From Acetobacteraceae bacterium (GTDB lineage Bacteria; Pseudomonadota; Alphaproteobacteria; Acetobacterales; Acetobacteraceae), in contig JADLHF010000117.1 of NCBI GenBank assembly GCA_020848935.1, positions 1 through 33,137 of the forward strand: DNA of 33,137 bases, written 5' to 3'. Below the pieces are notes generated by a model that was not told the origin of the DNA, ran no database searches, and saw only the letters and a list, made by a program, of their open reading frames with translations. Shown piece after piece: positions 17,147 through 26,000 of the stretch. The position numbers and the translations under genes were made by a program. The first letter of the stretch is position 1; each line of letters opens with the position of its first letter.

Positions 17147-18136
17147 ATGGCGGTGATGGTCACGGGCGGCACCGGCTTCGTCGGCATCAACCTGGTCGAA
17201 GCCCTCCTGGCCCGCGGCGAACACGTCGTCGTCGCCGCCCTGGACGACGTGCCGGCCGCCGCCCGGCGCGCCTTCGCCCGCCTGCCCGGCAAACTCGAAG
17301 CCGTGCGCTGCGACATCCGCGACGCTGCGGCCTTCACCGCCCTGCTGCGCAAACATCAGGTCGACCGCCTGTTCCCCTTCGCCGCCATCACCTCCGGCCC
17401 CGCCCGCGAGGCCGAAGCGCCCGAACTGGTGGTCGAGGTCAACCTGCTCGGCTTCATCGCCCAGCTCCGCGCCGCCCGCGATGCCGGCGTGACGCGCGTG
17501 ATCGCCCCCAGCTCCTCCTCGGTCTACGGCGACAGCTACTTCAGCCACGCCCTGCTCAACGAGGCCACCACCCCCTGCGTCCCCGCCGGCGTCTATGGCA
17601 CCACCAAATACGCCATCGAGCGCTGCGGCCTGCGCCTCGGCGAGCTCTGGGGCATCGACGTCATCGCCGCGCGCATCGGCTCGGTCTTCGGCCCGTGGGA
17701 GCGTGACACCGGCCTGCGCGACATGATCGGCCCGCACCACGACCTCGCCCGCCTCGCCGCCGCCGGCCAGCCAGCGGTGCTGCCCGCCGCCATCCCCGCC
17801 TCGGCCTGGGTCTACGGCCCCGACGTCGCGCGCGGCCTGCTGCACCTGCTGGACATGAAGAACCCCCCACACCGCAGCTTCAACATCTGCTCCGGCCAGA
17901 ACTGGGGCGATGTCATCACGCGCTGGGCCGACACACTCGCCGAACACGTCCCCGGCTTCACCTGGCGCCAGTCCGCCAACCCCGCCGAGGTCAACGTCCG
18001 CTTCACCGAACTGCGCCCCCGCGGCCGCATGGACATCGCCCGCATCCAGGCCACCGGGTGGAACCCCGAATTCGCCCCCGACACCGCCTATCGCCACTAC
18101 GCCGCCTGGCTCGCCGCCAACCCCGACGCGCTATAG
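17147..18136 (+). CDS. NAD-dependent epimerase/dehydratase (extended SDR)
   Basis: A 329-residue extended short-chain dehydrogenase of the nucleotide-sugar epimerase type. The NAD-binding motif is VTGGTGFVGINLVEAL at the N-terminus, the catalytic Tyr and Lys are in YGTTKYAIE, and the Ser-rich strand is APSSSSVYGDS. GxGFVG and YxxxK are intact, so it is probably active, but substrate-defining residues do not allow a specific call. AAGGAGGA sits seven bases before the ATG. It stands alone, convergent with the propionyl-CoA synthetase-like gene. Confidence 0.88.
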   Translation: MAVMVTGGTGFVGINLVEALLARGEHVVVAALDDVPAAARRAFARLPGKLEAVRCDIRDAAAFTALLRKHQVDRLFPFAAITSGPAREAEAPELVVEVNLLGFIAQLRAARDAGVTRVIAPSSSSVYGDSYFSHALLNEATTPCVPAGVYGTTKYAIERCGLRLGELWGIDVIAARIGSVFGPWERDTGLRDMIGPHHDLARLAAAGQPAVLPAAIPASAWVYGPDVARGLLHLLDMKNPPHRSFNICSGQNWGDVITRWADTLAEHVPGFTWRQSANPAEVNVRFTELRPRGRMDIARIQATGWNPEFAPDTAYRHYAAWLAANPDAL

Positions 18137-18148
18137 CCGCCCGCCGCA

Positions 18149-18203
18149 GCGCGAAATGGCCGACGCTTCCGGCCGTCTCGCGGGTCGGTATCGCGCGCGG
18201 GGC
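18149..18203. repeat. GC-rich REP-like stem-loop, copy 1
   Basis: Located between converging genes. Arms GCGAAATGGCCG and CGGCCGTCTCGC surround a 7-base loop, followed by GGGTCGGTATCGCGCGCGGG. A second, closely similar copy lies at 22599-22652. It may act as a bidirectional terminator for the epimerase and acyl-CoA synthetase genes, and is the only convergent junction here without an AT-rich module. Confidence 0.6.
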
Positions 18204-18225
18204 TGGCACGAATGGGTCGGGGGCA

Positions 18226-20115
18226 CTAGCCCTTGGGCTGCAACACCGCGCCGATCTCGTCCAGGACCGCCGGGTCGTCGATCGTCGCCGGCGCATTGGC
18301 CGGCTGCCCATCGGCAATCCGCCGGATCGAGGCGCGCAGGATTTTCCCCGATCGCGTCTTCGGCAGCCGCTTCACCACCCGCGCATCGCGGAACGCCGCC
18401 ACCGGCCCGATCCGCTCGCGCACCAGCGCCACCAGCTCGCGCACCACCACCGCCTCGTCGATGTCCACCCCGGCCTTCAGCACCACCAGCCCCAGCGGCA
18501 CCTGGCCCTTGAGATCGTCGGCCGCGCCCACCACGGCGCACTCGGCCACCGCCGGATGCGCCGCCAGCACCTCCTCCATCGCCCCGGTCGAAAGCCGGTG
18601 GCCCGCCACGTTGATGATGTCGTCGGTCCGCCCCATGATCGACACGTCGCCGTCTTCGTCGATCACCCCGGCATCCCCGGTGCGATACCAGCCGGGATAA
18701 TCGGCCAGGTACGCGGCACGATAGGCATCATCGTCGCGCCACAAGGTCGGCGCCGCCCCCGGCGGCATCGGCAGCCGCACCACCAGGTTCCCCGTCGTGC
18801 CGCGCGCCACCAGCTTGCCGTCATCGTCCAGCGCCTGCACGTCATACCCCGGCGACGCCCGCCCACCGGACCCCGGCTTGACCGGAAACAGGCCGAGCCC
18901 GCGAAACCCCGCGGTGATCGCCCAGCCGGTCTCGGTCTGCCACCAATGGTCCACCACCGGGATCTTCATCACCTCGGCCGCCCAGATCGCGGTCGGCGGA
19001 TCGCAGCGCTCCCCGGCGAGAAATAGCGTGTCCAGCTTCGACAGGTCATGCATCGCGAGCAGCTTGCCGTCAGGGTCCTGCTGCTTGATCGCCCGCAGCG
19101 CTGTCGGCGCGGCGAACAGCGCCCGCACGCCATGCTGCGCGCACACCCGCCAGAACGCCCCGGCATCCGGCGTGCCCACCGGCTTGCCCTCGTACATCAC
19201 GCTGGTGCAGCCGGCCAGCAGCGGCGCATAGACGATATAGGAATGCCCCACCACCCAGCCGACATCGCTGGCCGACCAGTAGACATCCCCGGCATGCACC
19301 CCGTAGATCAGGTTCATCGAGGCCTGCAGCGCCACCGCATGCCCGCCGCAATCGCGCACCACCCCCTTCGGCTTGCCGGTCGTGCCGGAGGTGTAGAGGA
19401 TATACAGCGGGTCGGTCGCCGCCATCGACACGGGATCGGCCGGCTCGGCCGCCGCCTCGGCTTCGGCGAAATCATGGTCCCGCCCGGCCACCATCGCCGC
19501 CACCGCCTGCGGCCGCTGCAACACCAGGCAGGCGCCGGGCTTGTGCGCCGAGAGCCCGATCGCCGCATCCACGATCGGCTTGTATTCCACCACCCGCCCC
19601 GGCTCCAGACCGCAGGACGCGCAGATGATCAGCACCGGTTGGGCATCCTCGATCCGCTTCACCAGCTCGGCCGCCGCGAAGCCGCCGAACACCACGGAAT
19701 GCACCGCTCCGATCCGCGCGCACGCCAGCATGGCAATCGCCGCCTCGGGGACCAGCGGCATGTAGATCACCACCCGGTCGCCCTTGCCCACCCCCAGCGC
19801 CCGCAGCGCCCCGGCCACCTTCGCCGTGCGGTCGCGCAGCGCCGCATACGTGAAGGTCTCCACCCGCCCGGTCATCGCGCTGTCCCAGATCAGCGCCGCC
19901 TGCGCCCCCCGCCCGGCGGTCACATGCCGGTCCAGCGCATTGGCACAGGTGTTCATCATCCCGCCGACGAACCACCTTCCATACGGCCCCAGCGCGGGAT
20001 CGAACACCCGGTCCCAGCGCCGATCCCAGTCGATCCCCTCGGCCGCGCGCGCCCAGTACCCCTCGGGATCACGCTGCCAATCGGCATAAACCTCGGCATA
20101 GCGGCTATCTGGCAT
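18226..20115 (-). CDS. prpE: Propionyl-CoA synthetase-like AMP-forming acyl-CoA ligase
   Basis: Activates a short-chain carboxylate, probably propionate, to its CoA thioester through an acyl-adenylate. The 629-residue length and sequence fit PrpE of the acetyl-CoA synthetase superfamily: LYILYTSGTTGKPKGVVRD with GGHAVAL close behind (about residue 237 on), HWWQTETGWAI, GWYRTGDAGVIDEDGD, GRTDDIINVAGHRLS, and the C-terminal lysine motif LPKTRSGKILR whose Lys is acetylated in related enzymes. The start ATG (MPDSRY) follows a strong CGGAGG site. Acetate use cannot be excluded. No methylcitrate-cycle genes are adjacent. Confidence 0.9.
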   Translation of the reverse strand: MPDSRYAEVYADWQRDPEGYWARAAEGIDWDRRWDRVFDPALGPYGRWFVGGMMNTCANALDRHVTAGRGAQAALIWDSAMTGRVETFTYAALRDRTAKVAGALRALGVGKGDRVVIYMPLVPEAAIAMLACARIGAVHSVVFGGFAAAELVKRIEDAQPVLIICASCGLEPGRVVEYKPIVDAAIGLSAHKPGACLVLQRPQAVAAMVAGRDHDFAEAEAAAEPADPVSMAATDPLYILYTSGTTGKPKGVVRDCGGHAVALQASMNLIYGVHAGDVYWSASDVGWVVGHSYIVYAPLLAGCTSVMYEGKPVGTPDAGAFWRVCAQHGVRALFAAPTALRAIKQQDPDGKLLAMHDLSKLDTLFLAGERCDPPTAIWAAEVMKIPVVDHWWQTETGWAITAGFRGLGLFPVKPGSGGRASPGYDVQALDDDGKLVARGTTGNLVVRLPMPPGAAPTLWRDDDAYRAAYLADYPGWYRTGDAGVIDEDGDVSIMGRTDDIINVAGHRLSTGAMEEVLAAHPAVAECAVVGAADDLKGQVPLGLVVLKAGVDIDEAVVVRELVALVRERIGPVAAFRDARVVKRLPKTRSGKILRASIRRIADGQPANAPATIDDPAVLDEIGAVLQPKG

Positions 20116-20187
20116 GGCATCCTCCGTCTGAAGCCATTTTGCCACGCCGCCACGCGGCGCGGCAAACCGGCGCATGTGCGGCAGCGC

Positions 20188-20320
20188 CAAGAAAGTAGGA
20201 TCTTCTTTTTCTGAAGAAAAAGAAGCAAAAAGACTTTCTGCCGATCACCCTGGCATAGCCTGCCGAACGAACAAAAGTTTTTTGGTTCTTTTTTTTCAAA
20301 AAAGAACACTTCCTTCGCCA
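20188..20320. repeat. AT-rich palindromic module, copy 4 (reversed)
   Basis: Hairpin A (20202-20211 with 20216-20225, loop TGAA), tail CAAAAAGACTTT, a GC-rich spacer of about 40 bases, AAAAGTTTTTTG, then hairpin B (GTTC at 20285-20288, GAAC at 20304-20307). It lies downstream of the minus-strand MFS gene and upstream of prpE, with hairpin B on the side of the gene it follows. Confidence 0.85.
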
Positions 20321-20381
20321 CCCGCAAACGACAAACGCCGGGGGCGTCCCCCCGGCGTCCGCCCAACCCAGCCTCCCGCCG

Positions 20382-22064
20382 CTATTTCGGCGTATCGGCG
20401 AAGATATCCCGATCCTTGGTCTCCGGCAGGAAGATCATCCCGATCACGAAGGTCCCCGCGGCAATCACCACGGGATACCACAGCCCGGAATAGATGTTCC
20501 CGGTCGCCGCCACGATGGCAAAGGCGGTCGGCGGCAGGAACCCGCCGAACCAGCCATTGCCGATATGGTACGGCAGCGACATGCCGGAGTAGCGGATGCG
20601 GGTGGGGAACAACTCCACCAGCAGCGCCGCCATCGGGCCATAGACCATGGTCACCAGGATCACCAGCACCGTCAGGATGGCGACCGTCATCACCATGTTG
20701 GTCTTGGCCGGGTCCGCCTTGGCCGGATACCCCGCCGCGCGGATCGCATCGGTGGCCGCCTTCTCGAACGCGGCGTTCTTCGCCGCCGCCTCCGCCCCCG
20801 CCGCCTTGCGATCGAACGCGGCGACCTCGGTGCCGCCGATGATGATCTTCGCCACCGACCCCGCCGGCGCCTCGATGTTGCTGTAGTTCACCGCATTGCG
20901 CGCCAGGAACGACTTGGCGATGTCGCAGGACGAGGTGAAGCTCGCCGTGCCCGTCGGGTTGAACTGGAACGAGCATTCCGCCGGGTTCGCCACCACCGTC
21001 ACCGGCGACGTCTCCAGCGCAATCTCCAGCGTCGGGTTCACCGCGTTGGTCAGCGCCTGGAACAGCGGGAAATACAGGATCGCGCCCAGCAGGCAGCCGC
21101 CGAGAATGATCGGCTTGCGGCCGACCTTGTCCGACAGCCAGCCGAAGAAGATGAAGAATGGCGTGCCGATCGCCAGCGACCCGGCAATCGCGTAGTTCGC
21201 CGTCACCGGGTCCATCCTCAGCGTCTGGGTCAGGAAGAACAGCGCATAGAACTGCCCGCCGTACCAGATCACCGCCTGGCCCGCCGTGCCGCCGAACAGC
21301 GCGGCCAGCGCGATCTTGGCGTTCTCCCACCGCCCGAACGCCTCGGCCAGCGGGGCGGTCGAATGCGTGCCTTCCGCCTTCATCCTGGTGAAGGCCGGCG
21401 ACTCCTCAAGCTGCATCCGGATCCAGATCGAGATGCCCAGCAGCAGGATCGACAGCAGGAACGGCACCCGCCAGCCCCACGCGGCGAAAGCCTCCGGCGA
21501 CATGGTCAGCCGCAGCGCCAGGATCACCAGCAGCGACATGAACAGCCCCACCGTGGCGGTGGTCTGGATCCACGAGGTGTAGAACCCGCGCCGCCCATGC
21601 GGCGAATGCTCGGCCACATAGGTCGCCGCCCCGCCGTATTCGCCGCCCAGCGCCAAACCCTGCAACAGCCGGAAGGCAACGAAGAGGATCGGCGAAAGGA
21701 TGCCCAGTGTTCCGTAGCCTGGCAAAAGCCCAACCAGGAAGGTGGCCAGGCCCATGATGGTCATGGTCACCAGGAAGGTGCGCTTGCGCCCCACCAGGTC
21801 GCCCAGCCGGCCGAAGAACAGCGCGCCGAACGGGCGCACCGCGAAGCCGGCGGCAAAGCCCAGCAGGGTGAAGATGAACCCCGCCGTCGGGTTCACGCCG
21901 GAGAAGAAGTTCGCCGCGATGTTCGCCGCCAGCGAGCCGGCCAGATAGAAGTCGTACCACTCGAAAACCGTACCCAGCGACGAGGCCACGATGACCTTGC
22001 GCTCCTCCCTGCTCATCGGCCGCACCAGCGCGTCCGAACCCGGCAGATATTCCGTCGTCGCCAT
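20382..22064 (-). CDS. MFS transporter, metabolite:H+ symporter type, with large extra loop
   Basis: Inner-membrane proton-coupled importer of the MHS (ProP/KgtP/ShiA-like) family. The 560-residue product has the family signatures SSLGTVFEWYDFYLAG in helix 1, FGRLGDLVGRKRTF after helix 2, RLLQGLALGGEYGGAA and a second GWLSDKVGRKP. Typical members have about 430-450 residues. Here an insert of roughly 110 residues (about 345-456) lies between the helix at YFPLFQAL and the helix beginning MVMTVAILTV, containing Cys364 and Cys380 and an Ala/Lys-rich helix. I chose the ATG behind GGGAGGAA. The substrate is unknown, probably an organic acid or betaine. Confidence 0.92.
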   Translation of the reverse strand: MATTEYLPGSDALVRPMSREERKVIVASSLGTVFEWYDFYLAGSLAANIAANFFSGVNPTAGFIFTLLGFAAGFAVRPFGALFFGRLGDLVGRKRTFLVTMTIMGLATFLVGLLPGYGTLGILSPILFVAFRLLQGLALGGEYGGAATYVAEHSPHGRRGFYTSWIQTTATVGLFMSLLVILALRLTMSPEAFAAWGWRVPFLLSILLLGISIWIRMQLEESPAFTRMKAEGTHSTAPLAEAFGRWENAKIALAALFGGTAGQAVIWYGGQFYALFFLTQTLRMDPVTANYAIAGSLAIGTPFFIFFGWLSDKVGRKPIILGGCLLGAILYFPLFQALTNAVNPTLEIALETSPVTVVANPAECSFQFNPTGTASFTSSCDIAKSFLARNAVNYSNIEAPAGSVAKIIIGGTEVAAFDRKAAGAEAAAKNAAFEKAATDAIRAAGYPAKADPAKTNMVMTVAILTVLVILVTMVYGPMAALLVELFPTRIRYSGMSLPYHIGNGWFGGFLPPTAFAIVAATGNIYSGLWYPVVIAAGTFVIGMIFLPETKDRDIFADTPK

Positions 22065-22322
22065 GGCGTTCCTCCCCCCCTGTATCGCCGAAACGCTTCC
22101 GGCGATGAGTCGCTCCTGCGCGAAAAGATGAACGAAACGCCATGATTCGGAAATCTCTTTTTGCTGCACTCCCCTAGCGAATGGCCGGTCGTTGCGTGAT
22201 TACGTGACAAAGAATTTAGCCGCAGCCGCAGCTTCGCCGCGATTGCGCCGCCTCCGCGCCATCGCCGTGCGGTCAACTCCGCCTCGTCCGGCAATCCGGC
22301 CGGAACGCGGAGAACTCACAAG
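22065..22322. promoter_or_regulatory. Divergent leader region of the MFS gene and small secreted protein
   Basis: 258 bases without a gene. Close to the MFS start is an inverted repeat, ATCGCCG (22084-22090) and CGGCGAT (22100-22106), which would form a hairpin in the MFS leader just upstream of its ribosome site. On the plus strand TTGCGT with TTTAGC 17 bases later (around 22192-22220) is a weak candidate promoter for the secreted protein. Confidence 0.35.
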
Positions 22323-22589
22323 ATGCGCAGCGTCCTTGCTTCCACCTTCGCCGCCCTGCTGACCCTCTCGATGGCGCTGCCGGCGGCGGCTCAGCCGAAT
22401 GTCACGTCCCCCGCCGCCATGGCCAACCCCACCGCAACCTCGACGGCCAAGCCGGCCACCGCGGCCAAACCCGCCCACACAAGCGCCCGCGCCCGCGCCA
22501 TGCACAAGCCGGCCACCGCCAGGCCCGCCGCCACCCGGACCGCCACCACCCCGGCCACGCCGGCGATCCCGGTGCCGAAGAGCAACTGA
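22323..22589 (+). CDS. Small secreted Ala/Thr/Pro-rich protein
   Basis: An 88-residue protein with a clear signal peptide: basic start MRS, hydrophobic core LASTFAALLTLSMAL, and cleavage site AAA before QPN near residue 23. The mature part is low-complexity Ala, Thr, Pro, Lys and Arg (repeated KPAT-like units), without cysteine or a known domain, so it is basic and likely unstructured in the periplasm or outside. GGAG lies about ten bases before the ATG. No family recognised; codon-bias artefact is possible but the signal peptide argues for a real gene. Confidence 0.65.
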   Translation: MRSVLASTFAALLTLSMALPAAAQPNVTSPAAMANPTATSTAKPATAAKPAHTSARARAMHKPATARPAATRTATTPATPAIPVPKSN

Positions 22590-22598
22590 TCCCGCCCC

Positions 22599-22652
22599 GC
22601 GCAATGGCCGACTCCTCCGGCCGTTTCGCGGGTTGGCATCGCGCGCGGGCCT
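22599..22652. repeat. GC-rich REP-like stem-loop, copy 2
   Basis: Near-duplicate of the 18149-18203 sequence: AATGGCCG, a 7-base loop, CGGCCGTTTCGCGGG, then TTGGCATCGCGCGCGGG. Nine bases past the secreted-protein stop, it may end that transcript. Two copies in 33 kb point to a dispersed repeat family. Confidence 0.6.
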
Positions 22653-22681
22653 GGCCGGTGGCCGCGCGCAAGGCTAGGACC

Positions 22682-22738
22682 CATGCCAGCCCGCGTTGAC
22701 CCATCCGTCATGGGCAAACCTTTATGCGGGCTGGCATG
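22682..22738. repeat. Nested inverted repeat
   Basis: Perfect 13-base arms CATGCCAGCCCGC (22682-22694) and GCGGGCTGGCATG (22726-22738) enclose a second stem, CCCAT and ATGGG (around 22701-22715). Together they would make a long branched hairpin in RNA or a cruciform in DNA. It lies in the gene-free stretch before the large flavoprotein gene. Function unknown. Confidence 0.55.
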
Positions 22739-23054
22739 ACACCAGCCGCCACGGACAGCGCCTGCCAACCCGCCGGCCCGGCCGCCTTCACTCCCCCCCT
22801 GAAGCGCGCCCGGGCCCAAGGTTGCAGCGGACGGGGATCGGGCATGCGCCCGGCCCCCGTCTTGATTCCGGCCAAAGGTTTGCACCTGCACCGGCCACCG
22901 CCTATATCCCGGCCATCCCCCAAAGCCGGCACGGCGCGGGCCCTCGCGGTATCGCCACGCCCGCCGCGCCCCGACTCCCACCCCGCTCGCGCCGTCGAGC
23001 GCCGTGCGCTCCTCTCGGCTCTGCCGAACGCCTCTTGCCAGGATGGCCTGACCC
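22739..23054. other. Gene-free leader of the large flavoprotein gene, with strong hairpin
   Basis: About 315 bases without a convincing gene. It contains a 32-base near-perfect hairpin at 22830-22861: GACGGGG pairs with CCCCGTC and CGGGC with GCCCG, separated by one two-base mismatch on each side, loop ATGC. No clear promoter boxes are visible. An AGGA at 23040-23043 may be the ribosome site for the ATG at 23055. Confidence 0.4.
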
Positions 23055-26000
23055 ATGCAGCCGCCCCCGGACGTCGATTTCGCCATCCCTGCCATCCCCG
23101 CCGACCTCGCCAGCCTGGCCACCCGCGAAGACCTCGTCGCCCTCGACCACCGCTTCCTCGCCCACCTCGCCGCCGACCCCGCGCTGCACCATCGCCTGCT
23201 GGCCGCCCGCGCCGCACCGCACGCGCTGGACGCCAAGGAGGAGGGCGAGCTGATCATCGCCCTCGCCGCCCCGCTGGAATCCTTCGTCGCCGAGCTCTTC
23301 GCCATCCAGCCGGACCTCGACGCGATCGCCGCGCAGACCGCCGGCCTCGATCCCGTCCATGCCTGCAAGCGCCTGTTCGTCCAGCGCCAGGCGCTCAGGA
23401 AATACCCCAACCCCACCGGTTTCGACGCCCCGGCCCTGCGCGCAGCCCTGCACGCCCGCATGGCCGAACCGCTCACCGAGCCCGCCTTCGCCCGCCACGT
23501 CGCCGCCTGGCAGGAAGCCGGCGACGCCGATGCGCTGGACCTGGCGATGCGCTACGCCGCCTGGGCCACGCTGACCGGCGCCGGCCGCGCCGCCCATGAT
23601 GGCGGCACCCTGTTCCGCACCCCCGCCCGCGTCGATCCGAACGCCCTGGTCCCGGTCGAGACCATCGAGCGCGACGGCGTCACCATGCTGCGCCTGCCCG
23701 AACCCGCCCCGCCCGGCTACCATCACCGCGCCCGCGACGGCTTCGCGCTGACCGACCCCGGCATGTCCGTCCAACAGGTGCTGGACCAGTCCAACTACTG
23801 CATCTGGTGCCACACCCAGGGCAAGGATTCCTGCTCCAAGGGCCTGCGCGATCGCAAGGCGCAAGGGCAGGGCGGGGTGACGTTCCAGAAATCCGCCTTC
23901 GGCGTCACCCTGGCCGGCTGCCCGCTGGACGAGAAGATCAGCGAGATGCACACCCTGCGCGCCCGCGGCAACCTGCTCGGCGCCTTCGCCACCGTCGCGG
24001 TGGACAACCCGATGATGGCCGCCACCGGCCACCGCATCTGCAACGACTGCATCATGGCCTGCATCTTCCAGAAGCAGGAGCCGGTCGATACCCCGCAGGC
24101 CGAAACCCACATCCTGCGCGATGTCCTGGCCCTGCCCTGGGGCTTCGAGATCTATTCCCTGCTCACCCGCTGGAACCCGCTCAACATCCGCCGCCCGCTG
24201 CCCGCCGCCGACACCGGGCGCAAGGTGCTGGTGGTCGGCCTCGGCCCCGCCGGCTTCACCCTCGCCCATCACCTGCTGAATGACGGCCACACCGTCGTCG
24301 CCATCGACGGCCTGAAGATCGAACCCCTCGGCTTGGACCCCAGCACCCCGATCCGCGACGTCGAAACCGTGTTCGAAAACCTCGACGACCGCGTCCTCGC
24401 CGGCTTCGGCGGCGTCGCCGAATACGGCATCACCGTCCGCTGGAACAAGAACTACCTCAAGCTGGTGCGCCTGCTGCTGGAACGCCGCCAGCACTTCGCC
24501 CTGTTCGGCGGCGTCCGCTTCGGCGGCGGCGGCACCCTGTCCATCGACGACGCCTGGGCGATGGGTTTCGACCACATCGCGCTGTGCATGGGCGCCGGCC
24601 GCCCCACCGTGATCGACATGCCCGGCAACCTCGCCCGCGGCGTCCGCCAGGCCAGCGACTTCCTGATGGCGCTGCAACTCACCGGGGCGGCCAAGATGTC
24701 GTCGGTCGCCAACCTGCAGATCCGCATGCCCATCGTCGTCATCGGCGGCGGCCTCACCGGCATCGACACCGCCACCGAAAGCCTCGCCTACTACATCCGC
24801 CAGGTCGAACGCTTCGCCCTGCGCCACCGCACCCTGGTCGCCGAGCGCGGCCTGGCCGCCGTCCAGCACGGCTGGTCCGCCGAGGATGCCGAGATCGCCG
24901 CCGAATTCCTCGCCCACGCCGCCGAAATCGCCGCCGAACGCCACGCCGCCGCCGCCGCCGGCCGCACGCCGCAATTCACCAGGCTGCTGGACTCCTGGGG
25001 CGGCGCCACCCTGGCCTACCGGCGCAAGCTCGTCGAAGCCCCGGCCTACACCCTGAACCACGAGGAAGTGGCCAAGGCGATGGAGGAGGGCATCCGCTTC
25101 GCCGAGGGCCTTTCTCCGGTTGCCGTCGAAACCGACCGCTACGGCCACGCCGCCGCCCTGCGTGTGAAGCGTGCCGACGGCAGCGAAGCCAGCCTGCCCG
25201 CCCGCGCCGTCCTCGTCGCCGCCGGCACCCAGCCCAACACCGTGCTCGCCCGCGAAGACCACCGCATCAAGCTCGACGGCCGCTACTTCGAAGCCATCGA
25301 CCCGGCGGGCAACAAGGTCGAACCCCAGCGCGCGCTGTCCAAGCCCGACCGCGCCGACGTGCTCATGCACCGCGACGGCGAAAGATTCATCTCGTTCTTC
25401 GGCGACCTGCACCCCAGCTTCTTCGGCAATGTCGTGAAGGCCATGGGCGGCGCCAAACAGGGCTATCCCGTCGTCTCCAACGTGCTGGCCGCCCACGCGC
25501 CCTCCGCCATCACCGGCCCCGCCCTCATCGCCAAATGCCGCGAAGCCCTCACCGCCACCGTCCACGCCGTCCACCGCCTGACACCGACCATCGTCGAGGT
25601 CGTGCTGCACGCCCCCGCCGCCGCCCGCGCCTTCCGCCCGGGCCAGTTCTACCGCCTGCAGAACTACGAAACCCGCGCGCTCCGCCTGGAGGAACCCGGC
25701 ATCGGCACCACCGTGCTCGCCATGGAGGGCCTGGCCATGACCGGCGCCTGGACCGATCCGGACAAGGGCCTGGTCGCGGTCATCGCGCTGGAAATGGGCG
25801 GCAGCTCCGACCTCTGCGCCGCGCTGCCCATCGGCGAGCCCGTCGTCCTGATGGGTCCGACGGGAACGGCCACCGAAATCCATGAAAACACCACTGTCGC
25901 CCTGATCGGCGGCGGGCTGGGCAACGCCGTGCTGTTCAGCATCGGCGCCGCCACCCGTGCCGCGGGCTCCAAGGTGATCTACTTCGCCGGCTACAAATCC

